Positions 7,859 to 16,334 of a stretch of DNA of 64,000 bases are shown in pieces. The DNA is from Pseudomonas sp. CFBP13508 (GTDB lineage Bacteria > Pseudomonadota > Gammaproteobacteria > Pseudomonadales > Pseudomonadaceae). The stretch spans positions 91,320 to 155,319 of the forward strand of contig NZ_QFZZ01000001.1 in assembly GCF_005233515.1 (NCBI RefSeq), written 5' to 3'. Each line of letters begins with the position of its first letter. Positions within the stretch are counted from its first letter, which is position 1. Position numbers and translations under genes: made by a program. Under the pieces are notes generated by a model. That model made no database searches, was not told the DNA's origin, and saw only the letters and a program-made list of their open reading frames with translations.

Positions 7859-8734
7859 TCACTCCCCCAGCTTCGCCCAGAATTCCTCGGCCGAAGGGCT
7901 GATCGGTGCCGTCGGGCGAGTCAGGTGGATTTCCAGTGGAATATCCCAACTTTCATCCAGTGCCCTGACCAGACGCCCGTCAGCCATTTCCTGTTCCGTC
8001 AGGCTTTTCGGCAGCCAGGCGACGCCTTTGCTTTCCAGCGCCATCGACATCAGCACTGCGGCCAAGTGGCTGCTGAACAGCGGTTTCAGGTGCAGATAAT
8101 CAGCCTTGCCATGCAACCTGTGGGCGACGATCCGGCCCAGGCCGGATTCGTGGGTGTAGGCCAGATAGGGCAGGGTTTCAGGCGACGTGCCGAACTGGGC
8201 TGAAGCACTCGCCAGCGGCACAAGTACGTCCTCGCCGACCTTCTTGCCAATGAACTGATCAGGCGCCAGTAATGGCGGAACGTCGGGGTGGCGATGGCAT
8301 AGCAGGAACTGCACCTGGCCATGAATCAGCATCTGTTCGCACACGGCCATGCTGTCGGAATGCAGGCGAACCGCATCGATCGGCGCGCCACTTTCGGCGC
8401 TGCGCAACCAGCGTGGGAAGAAGGTGAATGACAGCGAATGAGTGGCAGCAAACTGCAAGGTTTTCGCCGCCATGCCAGCCACTTCCTGGGCCTCGGAGCG
8501 CATGCGGTAAAGGCGTCTGGCCGCTTCCTGGGCGCTGGGCAAAATCTGCCTGCCGGCCTCGGTCAACGTCGCACCTTGCGGGGTGCGCACGAACAATTCC
8601 ACACCCATCCAGTTCTCCAGCGAGCGCACTCGGCGACTGAACGCCGGCTGCGTCACATGGCGCGCTTCGGCGGCCCGGACAAAGCTGCCGTACTCGGCCA
8701 GTGCTGAAAAATCCTCAAGCCAAACCAGTTCCAA
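7859..8734 (-). CDS. LysR family transcriptional regulator (TTG start)
   Basis: A 291-residue LysR regulator with the N-terminal winged HTH (FSALAEYGSFVRAAEARHV, then TQPAFSRRVRSLE) and a substrate-binding domain. The frame is open to an ATG at 8815, but family proteins begin at LELVWLEDF, and there a TTG at 8734 is preceded by a perfect AGGAGG eight bases upstream, so TTG is the favoured start. It is divergent from the D-tartrate dehydratase gene and probably controls it and the following symporter. Confidence 0.85.
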   Translation of the reverse strand: MELVWLEDFSALAEYGSFVRAAEARHVTQPAFSRRVRSLENWMGVELFVRTPQGATLTEAGRQILPSAQEAARRLYRMRSEAQEVAGMAAKTLQFAATHSLSFTFFPRWLRSAESGAPIDAVRLHSDSMAVCEQMLIHGQVQFLLCHRHPDVPPLLAPDQFIGKKVGEDVLVPLASASAQFGTSPETLPYLAYTHESGLGRIVAHRLHGKADYLHLKPLFSSHLAAVLMSMALESKGVAWLPKSLTEQEMADGRLVRALDESWDIPLEIHLTRPTAPISPSAEEFWAKLGE

Positions 8735-8832
8735 GGGCAATGCCTCCTGTGCATAGGGCGCGGCATTAATAGCATTGGGCGGGTGTCGTCGCAAAGCATA
8801 AGGTTGGGTCACCACAACAAGAGGAACCCGTC

Positions 8833-10002
8833 ATGCGTATCGTCGATATCCGTGAAAAAACCGTCTCCATTGCTTCCCCGATCGCCAATGCCTACATCGA
8901 TTTTTCGAAGATGACCTGCTCGGTCGTCGCGGTCATTACCGACGTGATTCGCGACGGCAAACCGGTCATCGGTTACGGCTTCAACTCCAACGGTCGCTAC
9001 GGCCAGGGCGCGTTGATGCGCGATCGTTTTCTGGCGCGGATCACTGAAGCCGACCCGGAAACCCTGATCGATCACGAGAACAATAACCTCGATCCGTTCG
9101 CCATCTGGAAAACCCTGATGACCAACGAAAAACCGGGCGGGCATGGCGAGCGTTCAGTAGCGGTCGGCACCATTGATATGGCGGTGTGGGACGCGGTAGC
9201 GAAGATCGAAGGCAAGCCGCTGTATCGCCTGCTTGCCGACCGTTATCGCAACGGCGTCGCCGATGACAAAGTCTGGGTGTATGCGGCGGGTGGCTATTAC
9301 TACCCGGGCAAGGACCAGAGCAAGCTCAAGGCCGAAATGCAGAGCTACCTGGACCGTGGCTACGACGTGGTCAAGATGAAGATTGGCGCGGTGCCGCTGG
9401 ACGAAGATATCCGCCGCATCGAAGCGGTGCTCGAAGTGGTGGGCGACGGCCAGCGCCTGGCGGTCGACGCCAACGGCCGCTTCGATCTGCAGACCGGTAT
9501 CGCCTACGCCGAAGCGATCAAGAAGTACAACCTGTTCTGGTACGAAGAAGTCGGCGACCCGCTGGATTATGCGCTCCAGGCCGAGCTGGCCAATCACTAC
9601 GAACTGCCGATGGCCACCGGCGAAAACCTGTTCTCTCACCAGGACGCCCGCAACCTGTTGCGCCACGGCGGCATGCGCCCGGACCGTGACTACCTGCAAT
9701 TCGACTGCGCGTTGTCCTACGGGCTCGTCGAGTACATGCGCACCCTGAAAGTGATGGAAGAGCTGGGTTGGTCTTCGCGTCGCGTGGTACCGCATGGTGG
9801 TCACCAGATGTCGCTGAACATCGCCGCCGGTCTGCACCTGGGCGGCAACGAATCGTACCCGGACGTGTTCCAGCCATTCGGCGGCTTTGCCGATGGCATC
9901 CGCGTGGAGAACGGCTACGTCGGGCTGCCGGATATCCCGGGCGTCGGCTTCGAGGCCAAATCTGCGCTGTATGCCGTCATGCGCGAACTGGGCGAGGGCT
10001 GA
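8833..10002 (+). CDS. tarD: D(-)-tartrate dehydratase, enolase superfamily
   Basis: A 389-residue mandelate racemase/muconate lactonizing enzyme family protein. Its length and motifs agree with characterised D-tartrate dehydratase, which converts D-tartrate to oxaloacetate and water with Mg. Visible are the KMK catalytic lysines in VVKMKIGA (about residue 182), metal ligands in LAVDANGRF, FWYEEVGDPLDYA and ATGENLFSHQD, and the catalytic His in VPHGGHQMSLN (about 320). The ribosome binding site is AGAGGAACCCGTC. A DctA-type symporter follows in the same direction, fitting uptake and conversion of a C4 dicarboxylate. Specificity is inferred from family similarity. Confidence 0.85.
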   Translation: MRIVDIREKTVSIASPIANAYIDFSKMTCSVVAVITDVIRDGKPVIGYGFNSNGRYGQGALMRDRFLARITEADPETLIDHENNNLDPFAIWKTLMTNEKPGGHGERSVAVGTIDMAVWDAVAKIEGKPLYRLLADRYRNGVADDKVWVYAAGGYYYPGKDQSKLKAEMQSYLDRGYDVVKMKIGAVPLDEDIRRIEAVLEVVGDGQRLAVDANGRFDLQTGIAYAEAIKKYNLFWYEEVGDPLDYALQAELANHYELPMATGENLFSHQDARNLLRHGGMRPDRDYLQFDCALSYGLVEYMRTLKVMEELGWSSRRVVPHGGHQMSLNIAAGLHLGGNESYPDVFQPFGGFADGIRVENGYVGLPDIPGVGFEAKSALYAVMRELGEG

Positions 10003-10013
10003 TTCTGTTTCAT

Positions 10014-10040
10014 CTGCGGCCTCGTTTGCCGAGGCCGCAG
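10014..10040 (+). terminator. Intercistronic hairpin between tarD and the symporter
   Basis: An 11-bp perfect stem (CTGCGGCCTCG/CGAGGCCGCAG) with a 5-base loop, 11 bp after the tarD stop. It has no T-tract; it may attenuate or stabilise the upstream message. Confidence 0.45.
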
Positions 10041-10102
10041 CTTGAGGCGTCATCCGCGACGCCAGCCACATGCCCACCACAACAATAAAATGAGGTGCTT
10101 CC

Positions 10103-11410
10103 GTGGAAACTTCAAAATCACGCTGGTACAGCCAGCTCTATGTGCAAGTGCTGATCGGCATCGTCATCGGCGCTGCCATCGGTTACTTCGTGCCGGACAT
10201 CGGCGCCAAGCTGCAGCCGTTTGCCGACGGTTTCATCAAGCTGATCAAGATGCTGTTGGCGCCGATTATTTTCGGCACGGTAGTGGTCGGTATCGCCAAG
10301 ATGGGCAGTATCAAGGAGGTCGGCCGCATCGGTGTGAAAGCGCTGATCTACTTCGAGATTCTTTCCACCATCGCACTGGTGGTCGGCCTGATCGTAGTCA
10401 ACGTGGTCAAGCCCGGCGCCGGCATGAATATCAACGCCGGAACCCTCGATGGCAGCGCTGTCAACAAATACAGCCAGGCGGCGAGCGAGCAGGGCGGTCT
10501 GGTCGAGTTCTTCCTCAATATCATTCCGCATACCTTCCTCGGCGCTTTCTCCAATGGCGTCATGCTGCAAGTGATTCTGTTGTCGGTGCTGATGGGCGTC
10601 GCCCTGGTGCAAATGGGCGAAACCAGCAAACCGCTGATCAACACCATCGATCTGTTCCTGCAAGGTCTGTTCAAAATCGTCGCGATGGTCATGCGTCTGG
10701 CGCCGTTGGGCGCGGGGGCTGGCATGGCGTTCACTATCGGTAAATACGGCATCGGCACTCTGCTGTCGCTGGGGCAGTTGCTGGTCGCGCTGTACATCAC
10801 CACGCTGATCTTCATCGTCGTCGTATTGGGCGCGGTGGCGCGATGGTCGGGCATGCCGCTGATGCAGTTTCTGCGTTATTTCAAAGATGAAATCCTGATC
10901 ACCCTGGGCACCTGTTCGACCGAAGCGGTGCTGCCGCGAATGATGGTCAAACTGGAAAAGCTCGGCTGCAAGAAATCCGTGGTCGGCATGGTCCTGCCGA
11001 CGGGCTACACGTTCAACGCAGACGGCACCTGCATTTACCTGACCATGGCGGCGATCTTCATCGCCCAGGCGACCAACACGCCGCTGACCTTCATGGATCA
11101 GATGATCCTGCTTGGCGTGTTCCTGCTGACCTCCAAGGGCTCGGCCGGTGTGGCGGGGGCAGGATTCGTGACCTTGGCGGCCACGCTCACCACCATTCAC
11201 TCCATACCTCTGGTGGGCCTGGTGTTGCTGTTGGGCATCGACCGCTTCCTCAACGAGGCGCGAGCGGTGACCAACCTGATCGGCAACGGCATCGGCACCA
11301 TTGCCATTGCCAAGTGGGACAACTCCTTCGATGTCGAAGCGTGCGAGCGGGAAATCGCCGCCATGAAACACGCCAAGGCTGCACGCAAGGCGCTGCTGGC
11401 GCACAAGTAA
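10103..11410 (+). CDS. dctA: Dicarboxylate/cation symporter (DctA-like)
   Basis: A 435-residue inner-membrane sodium/proton:dicarboxylate symporter of the DAACS family, starting with GTG after GAGGTGCTTCC. Family features: LIKMLLAPIIFGTVV in the first third, the re-entrant loop (GTCSTEAVLPRM, serine-poor relative to canonical GTSSSESALPRM), the PTGYTFNADGTCIY helix, and the SKGSAGVAGAGF loop. It lies 100 bp after tarD, which suggests tartrate or another C4 dicarboxylate as substrate. It is probably a paralogue of the housekeeping DctA, since several loop residues differ. Confidence 0.85.
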   Translation: METSKSRWYSQLYVQVLIGIVIGAAIGYFVPDIGAKLQPFADGFIKLIKMLLAPIIFGTVVVGIAKMGSIKEVGRIGVKALIYFEILSTIALVVGLIVVNVVKPGAGMNINAGTLDGSAVNKYSQAASEQGGLVEFFLNIIPHTFLGAFSNGVMLQVILLSVLMGVALVQMGETSKPLINTIDLFLQGLFKIVAMVMRLAPLGAGAGMAFTIGKYGIGTLLSLGQLLVALYITTLIFIVVVLGAVARWSGMPLMQFLRYFKDEILITLGTCSTEAVLPRMMVKLEKLGCKKSVVGMVLPTGYTFNADGTCIYLTMAAIFIAQATNTPLTFMDQMILLGVFLLTSKGSAGVAGAGFVTLAATLTTIHSIPLVGLVLLLGIDRFLNEARAVTNLIGNGIGTIAIAKWDNSFDVEACEREIAAMKHAKAARKALLAHK

Positions 11411-11426
11411 ACCAAGCGTGGCGATT

Positions 11427-11466
11427 AGCACCTCTGTTGGCGATCCGGATCGCCAACAGAGGTGCT
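11427..11466. repeat. Perfect 40-bp palindrome
   Basis: Two uninterrupted 20-base arms: AGCACCTCTGTTGGCGATCC followed immediately by its exact reverse complement, centred at 11446/11447. It is 16 bp after the symporter stop. As RNA it would form a long hairpin that could terminate transcription, but no T-tract follows. Confidence 0.8.
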
Positions 11467-11492
11467 GATCGACACCGCACGGGCTGCCTGGG

Positions 11493-11547
11493 TTGACACT
11501 CCTTCGTACTCATGAAATATATAGCGCACTATACAATAGCGAACTAT
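11493..11547 (+). promoter_or_regulatory. Promoter with tandem operator-like repeats before the marR-type gene
   Basis: A perfect -35 hexamer TTGACA at 11493-11498 lies 17-19 bases before an AT-rich -10 region (AATATATA, 11516-11523). Overlapping and following it are two direct copies of ATAGCGNACTAT, at 11521-11532 and 11536-11547, each an inverted repeat (ATAG...CTAT) with a 15-bp period. The first extends to TATAG...CTATA. Their position suggests autorepression by the adjacent MarR protein. Confidence 0.6.
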
Positions 11548-11550
11548 GAA

Positions 11551-11982
11551 ATGAGCTCGAACCGAAATCACGTGGGAACGCAGCTGTCGTTTGCACTCTA
11601 CGCCGCTGCCAACCGTGTCGTGCGTTTGCACAAGCCGTATCTGGAACCACTGGGCTTAACCTTTCCGCAGTATCTGGTGATCCTGCAGCTTCTGGATGGC
11701 GCGCCATTGTCTGTGGGCGAACTCGGCACTTACCTGGCCATGGACGCGGGAACCATCACGCCGCTACTCAAACGTCTGGAAGGCGCCGGATTGGTCACGC
11801 GCAAGCGCGATCCGGCAGACGAGCGCCGCGTGCTGATCGACCTGACGCCCGAAAGCCGGGCCATGGAAGACGACATCAGAGCCATCACCGGCAAGATCAA
11901 GACGGCCTGCCAGCTTGATGAGCAGGGGATTGAGGCGCTTCGTCTGACGCTGGATGCGCTTGCCCATCCGGCGGCTGACTGA
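11551..11982 (+). CDS. MarR family regulator, OhrR-like but lacking the peroxidatic cysteine
   Basis: A 143-residue winged-helix regulator. The sequence QLSFALYAAANRV aligns with the OhrR signature QLCFALYS, but the redox-sensing Cys is Ser. Downstream family elements are present: LTFPQYLVILQL, MDAGTITPLLKRLEGAGLV, and the wing RDPADERRVLIDLT. The only cysteine lies in the C-terminal region (KTACQLDE). The ATG at 11551 was chosen over 11512 because the earlier one would place the promoter inside the gene and the family starts here. It is followed by an NADP-binding oxidoreductase that may be its target. Confidence 0.8.
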   Translation: MSSNRNHVGTQLSFALYAAANRVVRLHKPYLEPLGLTFPQYLVILQLLDGAPLSVGELGTYLAMDAGTITPLLKRLEGAGLVTRKRDPADERRVLIDLTPESRAMEDDIRAITGKIKTACQLDEQGIEALRLTLDALAHPAAD

Positions 11983-12044
11983 GCCCACCAGTCCAAAAGC
12001 GCGCTCAACCGGGCGATAACACACGTAACAGAGAGGGTTTTGAA

Positions 12045-12779
12045 ATGAACATCGGAATTATCGGCGCCGGCCACATCGGCGCAACACTGGCGCGCAAGCT
12101 GGCTGCGTGCGGTCATAAGATCAAACTGGCCAACTCGAAAGACCCGCAAAGCATTCAGGCACTCGCTAAAGAAGTCGGTGCCAAGGCTGTCACCAAAGAG
12201 CAGGCTGTGTCCGATGTCGATGTGATCATCCTGTCGATTCCCTTCGCCCGATACCCTGATTTGAAGCAGACGCTGAGCCAGGTTCCCGAGCAAGTCGTGG
12301 TCATCGATACCTCCAATTACTATCCGCAGCGTGACGGGGCGATCAAGGAAGTGGACGAGGGCAAACCTGAAAGCGTCTGGGTCAGCGAGCAGATCGGCCG
12401 CCCGCTGATCAAAGCGTGGAATGCCGTACTCGCCGCTACGCTGGCCGATCAAGGTCAACCTGCCGAATCCGCAACTCGCATCGCCTTGCCAGTCGCCGGC
12501 GATGATGTGCGTGCCGAGGCGATCGCACAGGATCTGGTCGAAGAAACCGGATTCACCGCGCTCGCTGCGGGCAGCCTTCAGGAGTCATGGCGTCAACAAC
12601 CCGGGACCCCGGCTTACTGCACCGAACTGACCTTGCCGGAACTGAAGCAAGCGCTCGAAGCTGCGGACAAGGCCCGCGCGCCGCTGAACCGCGATGCCTT
12701 GATGGCCCGATTCATGGCGCCCGGCACTGAGTTCACCCGCGAGCAGATGGTTGCGATCAATCGGGAAATGACCGCTTGA
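12045..12779 (+). CDS. NADPH-dependent F420 reductase-like oxidoreductase
   Basis: A 244-residue protein with the N-terminal Rossmann motif IGIIGAGHIGATLARKL and LANSKDP (probable NADP-phosphate contact), followed by VDVIILSIPFARY and IDTSNYYPQRDG. This is the F420_oxidored/NADP-oxidoreductase fold; Pseudomonas does not make F420, so the physiological substrate is unknown. It lies 62 bp after the MarR gene in the same direction, suggesting an operon. Its stop is directly adjacent to the stop of the convergent DUF1850 gene. Confidence 0.8.
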   Translation: MNIGIIGAGHIGATLARKLAACGHKIKLANSKDPQSIQALAKEVGAKAVTKEQAVSDVDVIILSIPFARYPDLKQTLSQVPEQVVVIDTSNYYPQRDGAIKEVDEGKPESVWVSEQIGRPLIKAWNAVLAATLADQGQPAESATRIALPVAGDDVRAEAIAQDLVEETGFTALAAGSLQESWRQQPGTPAYCTELTLPELKQALEAADKARAPLNRDALMARFMAPGTEFTREQMVAINREMTA

Positions 12780-13205
12780 TTAGAAATGAGCGGCTTGGCG
12801 TTCATACGATGGCGATAGCGTGGTCATCTCACACCCCCACAACTGCAAAAACGGCTCGCTGACAGTGGCCGGCCCAACCCATCGGCTGACCAATTCGCAC
12901 TCGCCATCCATGCATAACTGGTAATCGCCGGCCTGCGGGGTTCGGCCCAATTGCAGTGGTTGCAGCGGCGGCAAGTGGCGTCGGTAATGCCAACTGCCGT
13001 TCTCCAGCCGGGCATCATTGGGTATCTCCATGCCCGCGCCGTTGCCGCGAACCCTGGCCTGCTCAAGAACCAGGCCTTGGGCCGTGACGCGGTAGTCTTC
13101 CTCCCAACGGATCTTTTCGATGCTGTGGTTCCATGCCAGGGTGAAGCTCGCTACCGGCAACTGTGCCCAAATGCTGCCGGCCAGACCCAGGCACAAGCCG
13201 ATCAT
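12780..13205 (-). CDS. DUF1850 domain protein, TAXI-TRAP accessory
   Basis: A 141-residue protein with a hydrophobic N terminus (MIGLCLGLAGSIWAQLPVASF) that is likely a membrane anchor or signal. The core FTLAWNHSIEKIRWEEDYRV matches DUF1850, which is regularly encoded next to TAXI-type TRAP transporters. Its ATG overlaps the TGA of the permease gene (ATGA), so translation is coupled. Role unknown, probably in assembly or regulation of the transporter. Confidence 0.82.
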   Translation of the reverse strand: MIGLCLGLAGSIWAQLPVASFTLAWNHSIEKIRWEEDYRVTAQGLVLEQARVRGNGAGMEIPNDARLENGSWHYRRHLPPLQPLQLGRTPQAGDYQLCMDGECELVSRWVGPATVSEPFLQLWGCEMTTLSPSYERQAAHF

Positions 13206-15229
13206 GCATTGGCCGCTGCGGCGCGCCGCGAGCGCCAGACGTGTTGCGAGATCACCAGCAGCGCTAATCCGAAGCCGATTTCATCGGTCACCGGCAGTGC
13301 CACGATCAGCAGAGCGCCCGCACCAAGACTCAGCAAACGTTCCCAAAGCAGCATTTTCTGTTGCAGAAAACCGGTAGACGCCATGCCCCAGAGACCAACC
13401 GCCAAGAGAGTCTTGATCAGCATGTAGGCAGTCGCCCACAAGTTGTCGCCCTGCAGCATCAGCGCCGGGTTGTAGACCGCCATGAACGGGATGACGAAAC
13501 CGGCCAGCGCAATGCGCACGGCCCACAGGCTGATCTTGAAGCCGCTTTCCTTGGCGATCGGGGCGGCGGCAAAACAGGCGAGGGCGACCGGCGGGGTCAG
13601 GTCGGCGAGGATGCCGAAGTAGAACACGAACATGTGCGACACGATCAGTGGCACGCCTAGCTCCAGCAGGGCAGGCGCGGCGATCGAGCTGGTGATGATG
13701 TAGTTGGGAATGGTCGGAATGCCCATCCCCAGCACCAGGCAGGTAATCATCGTCAGGATTAGCGACAGCAGCAGGTTGTCGCGGCCAATGGCGAGAATGT
13801 AGCCAGCGAACGTCGAAGCGACGCCGGTGAGCGAAACGATGCCGATAATGACGCCGACCAGTGCGCAGGCGATGCCCACCGGTACCGCGTGGCGGGCGCC
13901 TTCGACCAGCGCGTGCAGGCAGATCAGCAGCGTTTCGCGACCGCCCTTGATGAAAGCGCAGACCAGCACCAGGACGGCAATGACCGCAAAAATCACCGCG
14001 ATGCCAAGCTGGAAAAAACCTGTGCAGAGCACGCCCAGGGCAATCCAGAACGCACAACGCAGGCCAAAGCTGTGCACCCGGAAAATGATCGCCGAGCCGA
14101 GGATCACGATGGCAGTCAAGGCCAGGCCGACCATGCCCGAGAACAGCGGTGTGCGCCCGGAAAACAGCAGGTAAACCAGGACGAGCAGAGGAATCAGCAA
14201 GTACCAACTGGTTTTCACTGCGCCCCATGCGCTGGGGCATTGGTCTTTGGGCAGGCCCTTGAGGTTGGAGCGCTTGGCTTCCAGATGGACCATCCAGAAC
14301 ACCGAACCGAAATACAGCAGGGCGGGAATCAGCGCCGCCTTGGCGATCTCGACGAAGGGCACATTGATGGTTTCAGCCATGATGAAGGCGACTGCGCCCA
14401 TCACCGGAGGCATGATCTGGCTGCCCATGCTGGAGGTGGCTTCCACGCCGCCGGCGAATGCGGCGCGATAGCCAAAGCGCTTCATCAGCGGAATGGTGAA
14501 TTGCCCGGTCGTCACGACGTTGGCGATCCCGGAGCCGGTGATCGTCCCCATCAATGCCGACGAGGCCACGGCCACTTTTGCCGGGCCTCCCAGCTTGTGC
14601 CCGAACAAGCCCATGGCGAAGTCGGTAAACAGCTTGATCATGCCGGCCTGCTCAAGGAATGCGCCAAACAGGATGAACAGGAAAATGTAGGTCGCCGACA
14701 CATACGTCGGCGTGCCGTACAGCCCTTCGGTGCCGAACGACAGCTGGTTGATGATCTGGTCGAAACCGTAGCCGCGATGGGCCAGTTCGCCGGGCAGGTA
14801 TTGCCCGAACAGACCGTACGCCAGGAACAGCCCGCAAATCACCGGCAGCGCAATGCCCATGACCCGTCGCGCGGCTTCGAAGACCAGGGCAATCAATACG
14901 ATGCCGATCATCAGGTCGGCCGAGGTGAGGTCACCGGAGCGCTGGATCAGATCGGCCTCGAACACCCATTGATACAGCGCGGTAGCGATGGCGGCCAGGC
15001 TCAGCAGCCAGGCCAGCGGTTGCCACGGACGGTCTGTGCCGTGTGCCGGATAACTGAGAAACACCACCCACAGCAGGAAACCGACGTGCACCGCACGCAG
15101 CACCTGGCTGGAGAGAGGAGAGAAGGCTGCGGTGACGATCTGGAAAATCGAGAACAGCAACGCTACGTAAAACAGGGTTTTCGGCCAGTCCCGTGGGTTC
15201 GCGGAAATACCGTGATGCTCGTCACTCAT
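13202..15229 (-). CDS. TAXI-type TRAP transporter fused 4TM/12TM permease
   Basis: A 675-residue inner-membrane protein. The N-terminal ~150 residues correspond to the small (DctQ-like) 4-helix subunit and the remainder to the 12-helix DctM-like subunit, as in TAXI TRAP transporters. Recognisable conserved parts are SSALMGTITGSGIANVVTTG, TSSMGSQIMPPVMGA and LGMGIPTIPNYIITSS. The substrate is unknown. The TAXI binding-protein gene lies 71 bp upstream with a hairpin between, and DUF1850 overlaps the end. Confidence 0.9.
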   Translation of the reverse strand: MSDEHHGISANPRDWPKTLFYVALLFSIFQIVTAAFSPLSSQVLRAVHVGFLLWVVFLSYPAHGTDRPWQPLAWLLSLAAIATALYQWVFEADLIQRSGDLTSADLMIGIVLIALVFEAARRVMGIALPVICGLFLAYGLFGQYLPGELAHRGYGFDQIINQLSFGTEGLYGTPTYVSATYIFLFILFGAFLEQAGMIKLFTDFAMGLFGHKLGGPAKVAVASSALMGTITGSGIANVVTTGQFTIPLMKRFGYRAAFAGGVEATSSMGSQIMPPVMGAVAFIMAETINVPFVEIAKAALIPALLYFGSVFWMVHLEAKRSNLKGLPKDQCPSAWGAVKTSWYLLIPLLVLVYLLFSGRTPLFSGMVGLALTAIVILGSAIIFRVHSFGLRCAFWIALGVLCTGFFQLGIAVIFAVIAVLVLVCAFIKGGRETLLICLHALVEGARHAVPVGIACALVGVIIGIVSLTGVASTFAGYILAIGRDNLLLSLILTMITCLVLGMGIPTIPNYIITSSIAAPALLELGVPLIVSHMFVFYFGILADLTPPVALACFAAAPIAKESGFKISLWAVRIALAGFVIPFMAVYNPALMLQGDNLWATAYMLIKTLLAVGLWGMASTGFLQQKMLLWERLLSLGAGALLIVALPVTDEIGFGLALLVISQHVWRSRRAAAANA

Positions 15230-15268
15230 TGGCTGCCTTCCTCATGACCACACAAAGGAATCGACGCT

Positions 15269-15290
15269 GCAGTGGCCGTCACGCCACTGC
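15269..15290 (-). terminator. Hairpin between TAXI binding protein and permease genes
   Basis: An 8-bp stem GCAGTGGC/GCCACTGC around a 6-base loop, in the 71-bp intercistronic space. It may reduce read-through or protect the binding-protein message so that the periplasmic protein is made in excess. Confidence 0.45.
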
Positions 15291-15300
15291 GCACAAGCGC

Positions 15301-16251
15301 TTATAAAGCGCCTTTTTCCTTGTAGTAGCGCTCGGCGCCGGGGTGCAGCGCGATCGGCAGGTTTTTCGCAGCCGCTTCCAGCTTGATGTCCTTGGCCGCC
15401 GAATGGGAGTTACCCAAGCGCCCCAGGTTGTCGAACAGCAGGCGGGTCATGTCATAGACGACGTCATCCGGCAGGTCGGCGCGGGTCACCAGAATATTGG
15501 TGATTGCCACGGTGGGCACGGCTTCGGCCTGTCCGTCGTAGGTGTTGGCCGGGATCATTGCGCTCTGATAGGCCGGATTGCCGATTTTTGCCACCACTTC
15601 GCTCGGGATAGCCACGTAGTTCAGCGGCATCACCGACGACAGGTCACGAATGGCGGCCATGCCCAGTCCTGACGATTGCAGGGTGGCGTCCAGTTGCCGG
15701 TTCTTGATCAATTCCACCGATTCGGCAAACGGCAGATATTGCACCTTGCCCATGTCCTCGTAGGTCAGGCCGGCCGCTTTGAATATCGCCCGCGCATTCA
15801 ATTCGGTGCCGGATTTTGGGGCGCCTACCGAGATGGTCTTGCCCTTGAGATCGGCGAGGCTTTTGATCCCCGACTCTTTGCTGGCGACGATTTGGATGTA
15901 ATTGGGATAGGCGCCGCCCAAGGCGCGCAACTTGGTCAGTGGTGTTTTGAAGCCGGCGTCTTCCACGCCGTTTTTGGCGTCGGCCACTGAGTCGCCCAAA
16001 GCCAGGGCCAACTCGCCGCGACCGGCCTGTAGCAAATTGAGGTTTTCCACCGACGCTTTGGTGGCCTGCACCGATGTCTTCGAACCGGCAATACCGTCGC
16101 TGTAGATTTGCGACAGGCCGACGCCGATCGGGTAGTAAACCCCGCTGGTTCCGCCGGTGAGGATATTGATGAACACGGGCGCGGCCTGCGCAGCACTGCT
16201 AAGGGTCAGCGTGGCGGCGGCCAGCAGGGCAAAGCGTGTTTTGACTCGCAT
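15301..16251 (-). CDS. TAXI family TRAP transporter solute-binding protein
   Basis: A 316-residue periplasmic protein with a signal peptide (MRVKTRFALLAAATLTLSS, cleavage after AQA). The mature N terminus FINILTGGTSGVYYPIG is the TAXI (TRAP-associated extracytoplasmic immunogenic) signature, followed by KASVENLNLLQAGRGELALA and SVGAPKSGTELNAR. It captures a ligand for the fused permease downstream. TAXI ligands known elsewhere include glutamate and other carboxylates; here it is undetermined. Confidence 0.92.
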   Translation of the reverse strand: MRVKTRFALLAAATLTLSSAAQAAPVFINILTGGTSGVYYPIGVGLSQIYSDGIAGSKTSVQATKASVENLNLLQAGRGELALALGDSVADAKNGVEDAGFKTPLTKLRALGGAYPNYIQIVASKESGIKSLADLKGKTISVGAPKSGTELNARAIFKAAGLTYEDMGKVQYLPFAESVELIKNRQLDATLQSSGLGMAAIRDLSSVMPLNYVAIPSEVVAKIGNPAYQSAMIPANTYDGQAEAVPTVAITNILVTRADLPDDVVYDMTRLLFDNLGRLGNSHSAAKDIKLEAAAKNLPIALHPGAERYYKEKGAL

Positions 16252-16334
16252 GGGGGCACTTCTCCGTCTTGTTATGGTTTTAAGCAGAGTGATTGCACTT
16301 GGGTCGATCCCGGCTGGACGTGATCGTCACGACG

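Noticed and set aside
10118..11431. Long minus-strand frame of 437 codons opposite the symporter
   Set aside because: It is the antisense shadow of the symporter gene: composition rich in His, Gln and Asp, and no family match.
13889..15247. 452-codon plus-strand frame opposite the TAXI permease
   Set aside because: Composition typical of antisense to a membrane protein (His/Gln/Asp-rich); no recognisable domain.
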